Source: Erwinia sp.
GTDB lineage: Bacteria > Pseudomonadota > Gammaproteobacteria > Enterobacterales > Enterobacteriaceae
Assembly: GCA_964016415.1 (NCBI GenBank)
Contig: OZ024666.1
Location: 2,647,310-2,711,309, forward strand
Reading direction: 5' to 3'
DNA length: 64,000 nt
In this document: positions 19,800 through 29,963 of the stretch, piece after piece
Position numbering within the stretch: the stretch's first letter is position 1
Layout: every line of letters begins with the position of its first letter
Made by a program: the position numbers and the translations under genes
The notes under the pieces: model-generated
The model's input: the letters and a program-made list of their open reading frames with translations, nothing else
Told to the model about the DNA's origin: nothing
Databases searched by the model: none

Positions 19800-21437
19800 T
19801 TAACCACAGAGCACCATTGCCCGGGCTGGGTCTATAGCGATCAGGCCGGAGAGTAAGTCATCCATTTCCGGCATCAGTCTGACCTTATCGGATTCACTGC
19901 GTCCCGCCTTCATGCGCAATAATTTCAATCGGCGTGCTTTCACTTCAAATAACAGAGCGGGTTCCCAGTCTCCCAGGGTGAGCTGAGGAGCGAGGGTCGT
20001 GAGCTCACCCAATAAATGCAACGCCATTTCATTAAGCCCATACTGTTCTGCTATGCGCGCCATCACCAGTCTGACGAGCCAGCGATGGCGCGGTGTATCC
20101 ATCCCCGGACGTGTCTGAAGCCAGATTAATGCCGCTTCTGGCCCATCACTGTCACCCTTTTCCATCGCTTCCGCTTCCAGTAAAAGTACGTCATCACTAT
20201 TCACACCCTCGATGCTGGCAGAGTGATCAGTAAAGTGCAGTGACTCCTCGGTCACTTTTTCTGCAATCCATCCGAGGGTCACTTCATCAGCAAATGGCGT
20301 ACCGTCATTCCAGCTTAATGCTTCAAGCCCGGTCAGACGTTTCAGTAAAAAGCGTAAATCAAGAATAATGCCTTCAGACCAGCTATCCCAAGGGTGTCCG
20401 GCGTGAGTGAGCCCTTGCCAGAGATACCACTGCAGGTCGAGCCAAAAATGGTTCACCCCTTCACCATACATCTGACCAGCTTGCTCAACCAGTTCTAACC
20501 AGTTTTTTTGTATCCACAGTCGTTTCAGTTGAGCCTGGTAATCAGGACGTGGAGGTGAAAGCCGTGTCCGTCCGCTGCTGTCGAGTGGGGGCAACTGCGC
20601 TACTGTGTCCCAGCGAACGGTTTTCAACAGGCGGTGAGCGGCAAGCCAGCCGTGGGGCTGTTCACCCAACCAGCGGGAAAGATGTCGGGCCTGGTCGAGT
20701 AAATCACGACCAGACCTGACCGCTGCCAGCTGTGGAGAAGGCGTATGAGCCGCCTGTACCTCCGCTTCCTGTGCCCGGCTGCTGTTTTGAGGAATCAACG
20801 CTTCTTTTCCCCCGGAAAGGACAAAACGTTTTTCCAGTGCTGTGCAGAGCCCGGCAAACACCGGTATTTCATTTTCCTCCCAGCCAGCAGTCACCGAGGT
20901 TAGCAAGACGAGAGCAGCAGCCGTCATTCGCGTATCTTCACGATCAACTTCTGGCCAGCGATCCAGAGTATCGATAATCCGCGTGCTATTGAGCCACTCC
21001 AGTGCGGCTTTACGGGCATTGGCTCGCTGCGGGTGGCACCGTAAGCCAAATCGTCTCAGCATGGCGACCAGCAGTAACAATCCATCAGTGAGACCTTTTT
21101 CTCCATCACGGCTCAGACGCGCTTGTATATACCAGGTAACAACACGAATATCTTTGGCCGTTTCATACACTATTTTCTCTGCCAAATCGCACAACAGATC
21201 AGGGTCAGTGCCTGACAGTTTATTGATCTCTTCGCGCATCAACAGAAAATTATCGTCATAAGTAGGATCTTCACCACTTTCCTGACCCGCAGCGAAAGGC
21301 TGCAACCAATTCTCCCAAAGCATCAGCGCGTCTGTTGCGCGCAGAATAAGTATTTCCTGCTCAGCCTTATCCACCGAACAAGCTGATAATAGCTTTTCCG
21401 CTGCTTTCATTTTCCTTTCCCTTTTTAATCGCATCAT
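19800..21437 (-). CDS. tssA: T6SS protein TssA (ImpA_N/VasJ-type)
   Basis: Cytoplasmic T6SS component that primes baseplate and sheath assembly. The protein has up to 545 residues with an ImpA_N domain (WLQPFAAGQESGEDPTYDDN near residues 45-65, then KDIRVVTWYIQARLSRDGEKG), followed by a long helical C-terminal half rich in Trp and Leu. The start is uncertain: MMRLKRERKMKAAEKLL offers three ATG codons, and MKAAEKLL at about 21410 is plausible. It is the last gene of the cluster and lies 143 bp after tssE, with IS debris directly downstream. Confidence 0.9.
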   Translation of the reverse strand: MMRLKRERKMKAAEKLLSACSVDKAEQEILILRATDALMLWENWLQPFAAGQESGEDPTYDDNFLLMREEINKLSGTDPDLLCDLAEKIVYETAKDIRVVTWYIQARLSRDGEKGLTDGLLLLVAMLRRFGLRCHPQRANARKAALEWLNSTRIIDTLDRWPEVDREDTRMTAAALVLLTSVTAGWEENEIPVFAGLCTALEKRFVLSGGKEALIPQNSSRAQEAEVQAAHTPSPQLAAVRSGRDLLDQARHLSRWLGEQPHGWLAAHRLLKTVRWDTVAQLPPLDSSGRTRLSPPRPDYQAQLKRLWIQKNWLELVEQAGQMYGEGVNHFWLDLQWYLWQGLTHAGHPWDSWSEGIILDLRFLLKRLTGLEALSWNDGTPFADEVTLGWIAEKVTEESLHFTDHSASIEGVNSDDVLLLEAEAMEKGDSDGPEAALIWLQTRPGMDTPRHRWLVRLVMARIAEQYGLNEMALHLLGELTTLAPQLTLGDWEPALLFEVKARRLKLLRMKAGRSESDKVRLMPEMDDLLSGLIAIDPARAMVLCG

Positions 21438-21580
21438 ACATGCGTGAATAGTATTGACTCCGTACCTATCCCCGCAGGCATAACTGGCATCGCCATTTTC
21501 AATACCGACAGCGCGAAGAGACCAGCGCGTGCCGTTTTATTTTACCGGGCTTAAATGTTTTTCTACTGATCGGTTAACAT

Positions 21581-22036
21581 CTACAGCTGTGCACGGCGGT
21601 CCAGATAAGTCTGCTGTTTCAGATGACGCAACAGCACTTTTCCTTCTGGCATAAACTGGGTTCCATAGCGCACCAGTCCAATCCCTTTCAGTTCCGCTTC
21701 TATCGCGTAACGTAATTCTCCGGGGGTCTCTTGCTCGAGTAAAACGATATCAACACGCTTTAACCGGGGTTCATAACGCAGCAGAACCCTGGAAAGTACG
21801 CTCATTAATTGGTGCGCACTGCCAGGCATTCCCTGCAAAATTTTAGTCATATCCGGCAAGCCATAATCCGGCAAATGCGCCAGTGTTCCGGCACGGCAAT
21901 TTAAGATACGCTGCATGTTATCCAGCACGGAGAGAATCACCTGATTCTCTTCGCTCACCTGATGCAGTTCCAGTCCACCGCTAAAATTCCCGAAGAGCAC
22001 CTCATACAGAGAGGGAGCGCCATGTTCTTCTGCCAT
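21581..22036 (-). CDS. tssE: T6SS baseplate protein TssE (gp25-like)
   Basis: gp25/lysozyme-like baseplate wedge protein, 151 residues. The core EENQVILSVLDNMQRILNCR and AHLPDYGLPDMTKI is diagnostic, followed by EPRLKRVDIVLLE. It starts 3 bp after the tssJ stop, so the two are coupled. Confidence 0.93.
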   Translation of the reverse strand: MAEEHGAPSLYEVLFGNFSGGLELHQVSEENQVILSVLDNMQRILNCRAGTLAHLPDYGLPDMTKILQGMPGSAHQLMSVLSRVLLRYEPRLKRVDIVLLEQETPGELRYAIEAELKGIGLVRYGTQFMPEGKVLLRHLKQQTYLDRRAQL

Positions 22037-22039
22037 CGT

Positions 22040-22582
22040 TTAATCCTCCAGAGGACGTAAGGTCAGATAATGACTGCCCGCATCAAAGATACGTGCCCGA
22101 TCAGGCTCCAGAGCATCTCGCTCCATAACCTGCCGCCAGTTATTTTTTTCCTGATCAGGCTGGCGAAATAAACCCACGACCGCAACAAATTGTGTATCGG
22201 TTTCCATCGGCATATCCAGGCTGACATCACCTCCCGGTTTTAAAACCACATCACGACTGGATAACAAATCAGCTTTCAACAAAGTATCTGCTTCATGTAA
22301 AAGTTGCTGGTAAACCAGCGTATTGAATAACTTATCGTCTTTCAGTTGATAGATGCGTATCACTACCGATTCAGAGAGTGAGTTATTCTCTCTCGCATCG
22401 GTATTCAACGCCTCTCTGGCCGAGAAATCGAGGCGAAGCACGGTAATTTTTTTATAAAAGACTGAGTGCAGCGCAGACTTTGTCCCCTCAGTGACGCGCT
22501 GCGTCAGCCCACATCCCCCCAGAAACAGTATCAGCAGGGGCAATATCCTTGTCAGCATCTTAATCAAACCTGTATTCAACAC
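22040..22582 (-). CDS. tssJ: T6SS outer-membrane lipoprotein TssJ (VasD/SciN)
   Basis: Lipoprotein anchoring the TssJLM membrane complex to the outer membrane. The signal sequence ends in the lipobox LGGC, with the lipidated Cys near residue 24, and the beta-sandwich contains KITVLRLDFSAREALN and SVVIRIYQLKD. The listed start is a GTG with a GGAAA ribosome-binding site that overlaps tssG by 23 bp; ATG at 22558 (MLTRILPLL), 2 bp after the tssG stop, would also give a good signal peptide. Confidence 0.92.
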   Translation of the reverse strand: MLNTGLIKMLTRILPLLILFLGGCGLTQRVTEGTKSALHSVFYKKITVLRLDFSAREALNTDARENNSLSESVVIRIYQLKDDKLFNTLVYQQLLHEADTLLKADLLSSRDVVLKPGGDVSLDMPMETDTQFVAVVGLFRQPDQEKNNWRQVMERDALEPDRARIFDAGSHYLTLRPLED

Positions 22583-23645
22583 TTTTATTTCCTTGTGATT
22601 TTATTGCAGCTGGCAAGCCAGTGTAATGTCCTAATTCGGTGGTGAAGCGCGGCGGAATATCGTCAGCCAGCGGAATATCCTCAGCCCCCAGGACACCATT
22701 CATCCCCAGCCATAGCGGCTCCTCACCCAGCGGTGGAACGCATAATAACCGGGTACTTAACGTCAGGGTAATTTTTGCCTTAAAACGCCAGCCCAGGTAA
22801 ACCCGCAGCATCACCAAAAAATCCTGATACAATTGACCACCCGGTTTCCAGCTTTGCGCTTCCTGTTCGTTCTCCGTACTGAGCGCCACTAACAACTGAC
22901 TGCTGGCATCCATTCCTTCTTCTCCGAGAGGCATATTTCCCTCGAAAGAAATATCTTCTTCACCATAAAAACCCATTGGCTGTGCAATGATAACCGGACG
23001 CAGACAGTAGGGCGTGACGCTGACTCGGGTATCGGGTGCCAGCAGGGTCACTAATGCCTGCATACCCTCTTCACTCTTCCCCGGCTGACGCAACACACTG
23101 AGCAGCGCCAGGAAGCGCGAAACAGGTGTACCAATCTGACCTGCCGTCCCCGGGATACCTAACCCGACTAAGCCCAGTAAGGATTGCGATAAGGCATCCG
23201 AGCCTCCCGGTTCATAGGTTGCCGGATAGGAGTACTTACGCCAGATACGGTAAAATTGGGTCAGGATACGATGGCTGAAAATGTCGAGAAAACCCTGTAA
23301 TGCTTCATGTCCTTCCCGCTGCTGAGTGATATCGTCAAGATAAGCCGTGGGTAGTGGCGAGTCTACGCCATACATCCCCATAAAGGTGGTACGTATTACC
23401 GGCGCTGTCATCGCGCCCTCTTCGGCATACTCGACAGACTTTAGCTCGCTGGCTGGAAAGCCCATACCCGGCTCTGGCGCAAAACGCACCGGATCATCCG
23501 CCGGATGGCTGGTCGAACCGAGTGGCAGCTGGCCGGGTGAGCCTTTCTCCAGTAACTGACAAAAACGATAAAAGTTTATTCGATTCAGCTCCGCCTCAAG
23601 CCGGGACGTCAGCCGGGGATACGGCGATTGTGTTTCTCTTGCCAT
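22560..23645 (-). CDS. tssG: T6SS baseplate protein TssG (VasB/ImpH)
   Basis: Baseplate wedge subunit, 361 residues. The N-terminus holds INFYRFCQLLE and PVRFAPEPGMGFPASELK, followed by TFMGMYGVDSPLPTAYLDDI and the FLDIFSHRILTQFYRIWRKY helix, all characteristic of the family. It overlaps tssF by 37 bp, so TssF and TssG, which act together around TssE, are translationally coupled. Confidence 0.95.
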   Translation of the reverse strand: MARETQSPYPRLTSRLEAELNRINFYRFCQLLEKGSPGQLPLGSTSHPADDPVRFAPEPGMGFPASELKSVEYAEEGAMTAPVIRTTFMGMYGVDSPLPTAYLDDITQQREGHEALQGFLDIFSHRILTQFYRIWRKYSYPATYEPGGSDALSQSLLGLVGLGIPGTAGQIGTPVSRFLALLSVLRQPGKSEEGMQALVTLLAPDTRVSVTPYCLRPVIIAQPMGFYGEEDISFEGNMPLGEEGMDASSQLLVALSTENEQEAQSWKPGGQLYQDFLVMLRVYLGWRFKAKITLTLSTRLLCVPPLGEEPLWLGMNGVLGAEDIPLADDIPPRFTTELGHYTGLPAAIKSQGNKSVEYRFD

Positions 23646-25360
23646 TCCAGCCGCTCCCCCGTTGGTTGCAGAATGAGAATCAAACGATTAAAGAGATAAA
23701 TATCAGTATACAGTGCGAAAAAACGGCTCAGCATCTCACCAAACAGGCAGATATCTCCGCGTCCGGCAAAGCCATCACTGTCGAGAGTTACCTCAATTTG
23801 CACACCACGAACCAAATAACCCTGCTCGAAACGCTCTGTTTCACTATGTTGCACCGCAACGATCGCTTGCAGACGGCGACGATTCATCTCACTGTCACTC
23901 CATTCGTATAAGGCCAGCGTACCGCGTAATACCTCGGCGTTATCCATCATGGAAAGGAAACCACTACCAAGATGACTCAGCACTCGCCAGTGAAAACGAT
24001 CTCTGTCTGGTGGATAGCACGGTAATGTGGGTGCACTCAGATTACGCACACTGATGGTAGCTGACGTGGTTTTCATCACCGTATCAAGCACGGTGCTTTG
24101 CAGGGCTCGACGAGGTAATTGGCCGTTAGTGCCGGTTAATGTCAGAGATAAACTCTCGTTTTCCGGCACCGTGTGATTATCGAATGCTTCTCCGCCTAAA
24201 ATCAGCCAGGTGTTATGTAGCCCGGAAGGCCCCCTGCGTACCCGTGTATGATAGTAATATTCCGGTGCATCGTGCCGTAACATCCCGCCTTTATGGCGAA
24301 AACTGGAAAAGGGCACATAGGTATGAGCACTGGACGAGATCACTGAATCGACAGAGTAAATTTCAATGTGGCTGTCCTGCACACGCATCGGACGCAGCAT
24401 ATATTCGGTTTGCAGCGAATCCAGCGTAAGGGGATCTGACTCCAGAGGAAAAAGATTAATCACCGGCACACAATTCAGCCTCAAATGCTTTTCTGTAAAG
24501 CTGAAGTCATGTTCCCAGCGGGTTTGCAGAACGATATCAATCTCAAACCACGCAAGTTCTGCAGGAAATTCCTCTGTCTCCAGGCCGCGTAAACCAGCGA
24601 ACATAAACTTTTCGCGGAAGGTAAAATACTCAAGTAGTAGCTGATAGCCGCTGAAACTGCTGTTCCCTTTTGGCCATAAGGTTTCTTCGCCAAAGCCCTG
24701 TGCAGTAAAATACCCCTCCACTCTTTTCCGGTCTGCATCACCAGGCATGCGCAACCACATGCGGGAAACTTGCATGGTAAAGGCTTCGTGCATAGCACTG
24801 GCCAGGGGGGCATCCGCATTGAAATAAAAGGTGAGCTGACTAAGATCAATACGGCTCCAGTCAGCCAGCTGACTGCAATCAAAACGCAATGTGATGACAG
24901 AGAATCCTTCCGGTGATGTCGTCAACGCCGCCTTTGTCAGGGACAATGGTTGTAAATGGAGCGGCTGGGTCGTGGTATAGCGGCAACGGGTGCCTTTCTC
25001 ACCAACCGGGCGCGACAAGACCTCAAAACCTTTGGCTACCGGCATCATCTCTTTCATTTCACGCCAGTCAGGTGTGAACTCGACTATCGACATTGATGGA
25101 ATAGTTCGCAGATAGTGGGGCCACAATAAACTGACCAGGCCTTCAGTTAACTCAGGCAAATCATCATCAAGCTTCTGACGAAGTTTCCCCATCATGAAAG
25201 CAAAACCTTCAAATAATCGTTCTACATAAGGGTCTCTGGCTCCGGCTTTGTCCAAATTGAGCTGTGCTGCACGATCAGGATGAGCGCGGGCAAACTCTTC
25301 GCCGGCTTCAAGCAGATAGCGCATTTCAGCGTCATAATAACGCAGAGTTAAATCGTCCAT
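23609..25360 (-). CDS. tssF: T6SS baseplate protein TssF (VasA/ImpG)
   Basis: Largest baseplate wedge subunit, 583 residues, normal for the family. The start MDDLTLRYYDAEMRYLLEAG is typical, then FARAHPDRAAQLNL, DPYVERLFEGFAFMMGKLRQ and LWPHYLRTIPSMSIVEF. The C-terminal part has RGVQIEVTLDSDGFAGRGDI and the FNRLILILQPTGE tail. It overlaps tssG. The 443 bp upstream contain no gene, so tssF may have its own promoter or depend on read-through from tssM. Confidence 0.95.
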   Translation of the reverse strand: MDDLTLRYYDAEMRYLLEAGEEFARAHPDRAAQLNLDKAGARDPYVERLFEGFAFMMGKLRQKLDDDLPELTEGLVSLLWPHYLRTIPSMSIVEFTPDWREMKEMMPVAKGFEVLSRPVGEKGTRCRYTTTQPLHLQPLSLTKAALTTSPEGFSVITLRFDCSQLADWSRIDLSQLTFYFNADAPLASAMHEAFTMQVSRMWLRMPGDADRKRVEGYFTAQGFGEETLWPKGNSSFSGYQLLLEYFTFREKFMFAGLRGLETEEFPAELAWFEIDIVLQTRWEHDFSFTEKHLRLNCVPVINLFPLESDPLTLDSLQTEYMLRPMRVQDSHIEIYSVDSVISSSAHTYVPFSSFRHKGGMLRHDAPEYYYHTRVRRGPSGLHNTWLILGGEAFDNHTVPENESLSLTLTGTNGQLPRRALQSTVLDTVMKTTSATISVRNLSAPTLPCYPPDRDRFHWRVLSHLGSGFLSMMDNAEVLRGTLALYEWSDSEMNRRRLQAIVAVQHSETERFEQGYLVRGVQIEVTLDSDGFAGRGDICLFGEMLSRFFALYTDIYLFNRLILILQPTGERLEWQEKHNRRIPG

Positions 25361-25803
25361 AATGGTTTAAATTTCTGTAATTGATGATCGTTGAGCGATG
25401 AAGGTATATTCAGTGCCCGAAACAGGACGCTATAGTTTTTCGTCATTTTTTTAAAAAAAAGCAGTTACTCACCTGACTGATAACGTATCCTTTTTCGTAT
25501 TTTACTTTTTCATACCTTTCGGGTTTTTCTTTCAGAAAATCTTATGAATATCCACACTAAGAAAACAGCAATATATAACGACAGACATTTATCGAGTATT
25601 TTACCCCAACAGGATAAAACTCTGTCGGATGCAAATCAGTAAGAGGCAAAGGTAAATAAACCACCTCCCCGACTTACAGTAATCCCTGGGGGGAGAGTTA
25701 TATTACCATTACAATCCACCCCATTATTACTAAATTAGCAAGGTGATTTAAAAAAACCATAAAAACAACCTATTTTAAAATAAGGACTTAGTGATTAACC
25801 TCT
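25361..25803. other. AT-rich intergenic gap inside the T6SS cluster
   Basis: 443 bp between a small membrane-protein gene and tssF. I find no open frame with a plausible product and no clear terminator. The base composition is markedly AT-rich compared with the flanking core genes, suggesting a former accessory gene. Confidence 0.4.
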
Positions 25804-26328
25804 TTAAAGTGAGAAGTAAAAAACAAGAAACAGCAATATCAACACACAAATTGAAAAAAACAGAATTCTGTAAAATATATTTTTTTCCTTACCCTTATTA
25901 AAAATTTCCATAATCTCATCTATAGTAAGCGTCCCATCTGAAAGTGCACAGCATGAAATTAAACTCACCATATCTACGGGGAACACCTCAAAAGAATCAA
26001 TATCTTCAATCAATGAAATGCTAACCATCTGAACCCCTGCACTAATAAAAACCTGTTCTGCGGTCATTTCTTTATATTGAGTACCTTGTTCAATGGCTTT
26101 CCTGATAACGTTATTGCCGTCACCATCGGGAATATAGATAAACATGACACGATTATCACCTGATTCATCTATCGAATGAACTGGAAATATCTCAACCCCG
26201 TCTTTTTCCTCAAACTCGACCAGCACATCGAGTGCTTTTATTTTATTAATGAACTCAGATAAATATATCTGATTTTCTTTCGGGTCTGCCTGAAATTTGT
26301 GCCATAAAGACACTATATCCTTGAACAT
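25804..26328 (-). CDS. Tail-anchored hypothetical protein in the T6SS cluster
   Basis: A 174-residue acidic protein (MFKDIVSLWHKFQADPKENQ) with one strong hydrophobic segment at the extreme C-terminus (IFYRILFFSICVLILLFLVF), so probably a tail-anchored inner-membrane protein. No family is recognised. It is AT-rich relative to tssM and tssF and may be an accessory or immunity gene gained between them. The start is the only ATG that keeps the full acidic domain. Confidence 0.6.
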   Translation of the reverse strand: MFKDIVSLWHKFQADPKENQIYLSEFINKIKALDVLVEFEEKDGVEIFPVHSIDESGDNRVMFIYIPDGDGNNVIRKAIEQGTQYKEMTAEQVFISAGVQMVSISLIEDIDSFEVFPVDMVSLISCCALSDGTLTIDEIMEIFNKGKEKNIFYRILFFSICVLILLFLVFYFSL

Positions 26329-26444
26329 ATTTTATCCATGTAAATAATATTAATTACAGCAGTTGCAGTTGATTTAATAAAAATTTTAACTGTCATCCAG
26401 ATAAGTTGGGTGACTGAATTGATGATCTGATTGACATAATACAG

Positions 26445-29400
26445 CTACTCGAGAGGCTGAGCACCCTCGATAAAAATCTGTTCAGGTAATGCAAAACCCC
26501 GTAATGAAAGCAGCACCAACGGCCCGCTACCCAGTTGAGAACGCAGTACCCATTGCAATGTTTTGCCCTCTGTTGTACTGAAGGTGAGTATCCACTGACT
26601 GTTATCCAGTCGTTTACTCTTGCCCTGCTCCAGCCAGCGGATAAATCCCCATGTTCCGCTATAATCACCAAAAAGCCGCGCTCCCCCGCTTGTTGAACTC
26701 CAGCTGAGCATGGTTCCTGGTTTATAGCTCTCCCCCGGCCAGCGAAAAACCTGCCATCCTGGCATCTGATTAAAATAGTGCAGTTGCTGACCATCTATTG
26801 TCAGGCGTGTTTCCACGACATCTGCTGTCGGTTGTGCCTGCAGTTCAAAACTGATCCCCTGATTACCGTCTGTGAACAAAATATCCGAGATTTCATTTAA
26901 TTGAGCGAGCGCTTTCAGAAAATCCGGATTGAATGTCAGCCCTTGTGTGTGGGTGGCATCCACTACCCAATGACTTCCCTCTTTATGCAGCACGCCGCTC
27001 AACTCTGTGCTGAGAAAACGTTCTATACGCCCGCTGTCTTTACGAATAAACTCCGCAAGCATCGGCAAGGAGACCTCACTTTTACCCGATGAAAAAGGAA
27101 AACGGCCATTGAATGCTGTCTGCCAGGGGGTGACTACCGCTCTCTTCCAGCGCAGGTTCAGGCTTGCCGAGGAGGGCTGTAAAACGGTCTGCCAGGCCTG
27201 GGTCAATGGCTGAACAAATAACGTATTGCCTAACGCTCCCCACTCCTCACCTAAACTCGCAGCGATCAGGCTACCATACTGCTGCGTATCGGTCAGATCG
27301 ATACTTTTTCCCTGGAAAACGGTCTGTGCCAGATTCTGCATACTTTCCAGCGGATCAGCACTTGCTGCTATCTGTTGCAGGCGCAGACGAACTCGGGTAA
27401 CTCGCGTCAGGTACGTCTGCAGACTTAAATTGCTGTCTGCAGTGACCCCCCCTGCAGAATTTTTACCCATCAGCGAGAGCAGTGGACCAAAGGTCTCGTC
27501 GAGTGGACCCGCCTGCACATGGCTTCGCTGATCGAAAACCGGTTTCTCTTTCTGACTGATAAGATCGCGGGCAGAACGCAGCAGCGTATCTGACACCCCT
27601 TCGGTCGGCTGCCCGGTCTGCCCCTGAAATGCCAGGGTGTTCATTAATGCAATCAGAGGTGACTGACGAATATCACTCATCAGCGTCAGTTGATCGGTGA
27701 CATCGGCAATATTATGTACCGGCTGCCAGCGCAGACTATTTAGAAAGTTAAGCCAGCTTGCCGCAAAATCACTGAAATAACGTGCGGCAAGACGCTCTTT
27801 CAATGCCTCCGGCGAGATCTCTTCTGCCAGTGACTGCCTGCTGTCACTCAGTACCCAATCAATCTCATCGCGTCGCATGGTCGCCACTTGCTCTATCGCC
27901 TGTTGCACTTCCCCTTCCCACGCCTGGCGACTGAACATACCAGGCACGACAACATCGGTAATAAACAACCGCTGTGCATCGGTATTGCTGGTCATATCAT
28001 CCAGCGTGATATCAGCAAAGTTGCGCCGGACTGATTTAAGCATGGTCTGATAAAGTGTGCTTTCTGCGTTACGCTTACCCAGCTGTTGTAGCAACACCTG
28101 ACGACTCTGATTAATCAGGGTGCTATCGGGTGTTATTTTCCATTCCGGCTGTGATGGCAGTGTTGCCATATAAAATGACCAGAGATCGGGTGCAAGACTC
28201 TGCCATAATCCGACAGGCACACCTTTCGGTGCAGGTTGTAGAGCACTCATGGTTCTGGCAAAAAATACGCTATCCGCTTTATCAGGATGGGTCATCATCA
28301 ACAACGCTTTTAGCTGATCGTATCCCGCTTTCGCTCGCACGGCACGCAAGTCACTGCCGGGCGCAGTGCTGAGTAATTCATGCAGTTTCTCTGCCAGTGC
28401 ATGACTGGCGGGATCACGGATCAGGCGGTTATTCGCTCTGCCATACCAGGGCAGTAGTGACGCCAGCAGCCTGCTGTGATGTGCCATACCAAAACGCTGA
28501 TACCACGGAGCACCGCGGGCAACATAATATTGCAGCCGTTCGGCCTCATTACGCAGTGCGTGAAGATCGGTTAACTGTTGCCCGACATCCGTGTGCTGCG
28601 CCATCAACGCCTGTGCCTTTTCTGCCACAGAGATGATGTGTGCCCGATTAATAACAAAAGCCATCAGCATACCTGCGGCGCAGATCGCCATGGCCCCTAT
28701 GCAGGCCACCGTCAATGTCCGCTGCCAGGCGAGCCCGGTGCGGTATCCGCGCTGGCGCGAGGCATCATCAGCCACTGAATGCCACAACGCAGGTAACAAT
28801 AAGGTGGATGGGTTTGCCGTGTTGTTAGCTTGTTTTGGTAAGAAAAAAAACAGACCGCGTAAAGGGATGCCCTGTTGCGCGGCATAAAGCCATGGCGTAA
28901 GTACGCGTTGCCACCGTGCTGTTTCTCCTTGTTCAAAGCGTTGCGCTAACCGTAACAAAAAATCATCGGCACTGTCTGAGGCGATCTGTGCCATGCCACG
29001 CAGGCGCAAAGCCGGGAGCAGTTCAGTTATCTCCTGTGCTATGTTGTCGGTGCTGACCCGGCGGGGCAGCAAAATCCCTGCACTTTGCATCTCAGCGGAT
29101 ACCGACGGCCAATTGCTCTGACCGTGTTGCCAGAGATAGAGCGGAGGCTGATAACCTAAACGTGTTGCAAACTGTTCAATCCATCGTATATCTGCCTCAC
29201 TACGCTCAGCCGTCAGCATCATCTCCGGCTGGAGCAGTCGGACAATTCCATCCAGCGGACGCCCGCGACGCAATTTGCGCAATGCATAACAGAGCGCCGT
29301 ATCTGGTTCTGCACTCAAAGAGCCACCATAAATCAACACCGTACGCTGCCCTTCCAGCCACTGCTGGGTTTTCAGGGTGGGCAGCAGCGGACTGATCGCT

Positions 29401-29804
29401 TCGTCTTCGCCAATCACCAACAATAAACGCACTTTACGCCGCCATAAAAGGCCGTAGCGTTGTGACAGGGCACATCTTAATGGCTTTGTAATAGCTTCCC
29501 GACTGAGATTAACAGAAATACCAGACTCGTTTTTAGCCGATAACATTCTCTTTTTATAATATAATTTCCGACCAAATAAATATGATGAAAAATAAAAAAG
29601 AATGATAAAAAGAAGTATTCCTCCAGTTAAGATAATAGATAAAAAATACCATCTTTCCTGCCAGACAGAGCCCGGAGAAATCCCTAACATTGACGGATTA
29701 TTTTTAACAACAAAACAGAAAAAAACACCAAAAAAAAGAAAAACAAAGAGAAAAACCCACAACTGAAAAAAAATAGCACCAGATTTTTTATTTGTATCTT
29801 CCAC
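26445..29804 (-). CDS. tssM: T6SS inner-membrane protein TssM (IcmF/VasK)
   Basis: Core of the TssJLM trans-envelope complex, 1119 residues. Two membrane segments occur near residues 12-33 and 46-72 and a third near 375-400 (IGAMAICAAGMLMAFVI). The cytoplasmic loop lacks a recognisable Walker A (LLVIGEDEAISPLLPTL where the P-loop would be). The large periplasmic part shows FQLFR-type motifs such as QVFRWPGE and ends with GTWGFIRWLEQGKSKRLD and WVLRSQLGSGPL, typical of the domain that contacts TssJ. The frame is intact. Confidence 0.95.
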   Translation of the reverse strand: MEDTNKKSGAIFFQLWVFLFVFLFFGVFFCFVVKNNPSMLGISPGSVWQERWYFLSIILTGGILLFIILFYFSSYLFGRKLYYKKRMLSAKNESGISVNLSREAITKPLRCALSQRYGLLWRRKVRLLLVIGEDEAISPLLPTLKTQQWLEGQRTVLIYGGSLSAEPDTALCYALRKLRRGRPLDGIVRLLQPEMMLTAERSEADIRWIEQFATRLGYQPPLYLWQHGQSNWPSVSAEMQSAGILLPRRVSTDNIAQEITELLPALRLRGMAQIASDSADDFLLRLAQRFEQGETARWQRVLTPWLYAAQQGIPLRGLFFFLPKQANNTANPSTLLLPALWHSVADDASRQRGYRTGLAWQRTLTVACIGAMAICAAGMLMAFVINRAHIISVAEKAQALMAQHTDVGQQLTDLHALRNEAERLQYYVARGAPWYQRFGMAHHSRLLASLLPWYGRANNRLIRDPASHALAEKLHELLSTAPGSDLRAVRAKAGYDQLKALLMMTHPDKADSVFFARTMSALQPAPKGVPVGLWQSLAPDLWSFYMATLPSQPEWKITPDSTLINQSRQVLLQQLGKRNAESTLYQTMLKSVRRNFADITLDDMTSNTDAQRLFITDVVVPGMFSRQAWEGEVQQAIEQVATMRRDEIDWVLSDSRQSLAEEISPEALKERLAARYFSDFAASWLNFLNSLRWQPVHNIADVTDQLTLMSDIRQSPLIALMNTLAFQGQTGQPTEGVSDTLLRSARDLISQKEKPVFDQRSHVQAGPLDETFGPLLSLMGKNSAGGVTADSNLSLQTYLTRVTRVRLRLQQIAASADPLESMQNLAQTVFQGKSIDLTDTQQYGSLIAASLGEEWGALGNTLFVQPLTQAWQTVLQPSSASLNLRWKRAVVTPWQTAFNGRFPFSSGKSEVSLPMLAEFIRKDSGRIERFLSTELSGVLHKEGSHWVVDATHTQGLTFNPDFLKALAQLNEISDILFTDGNQGISFELQAQPTADVVETRLTIDGQQLHYFNQMPGWQVFRWPGESYKPGTMLSWSSTSGGARLFGDYSGTWGFIRWLEQGKSKRLDNSQWILTFSTTEGKTLQWVLRSQLGSGPLVLLSLRGFALPEQIFIEGAQPLE

Positions 29805-29963
29805 TCAAGCCTCCTGGCAAAGATTTTTATCCTCAGAGCCCATTCCAGTAAACACCGTTTAAATTAAAGTTGCATGAAGAAATCAGAGTAAATACTTTAT
29901 AGCACTATACATATTCACTATTTTACGTTCAGATATTCCTGACAGAAAAATACAGGCAGATAA

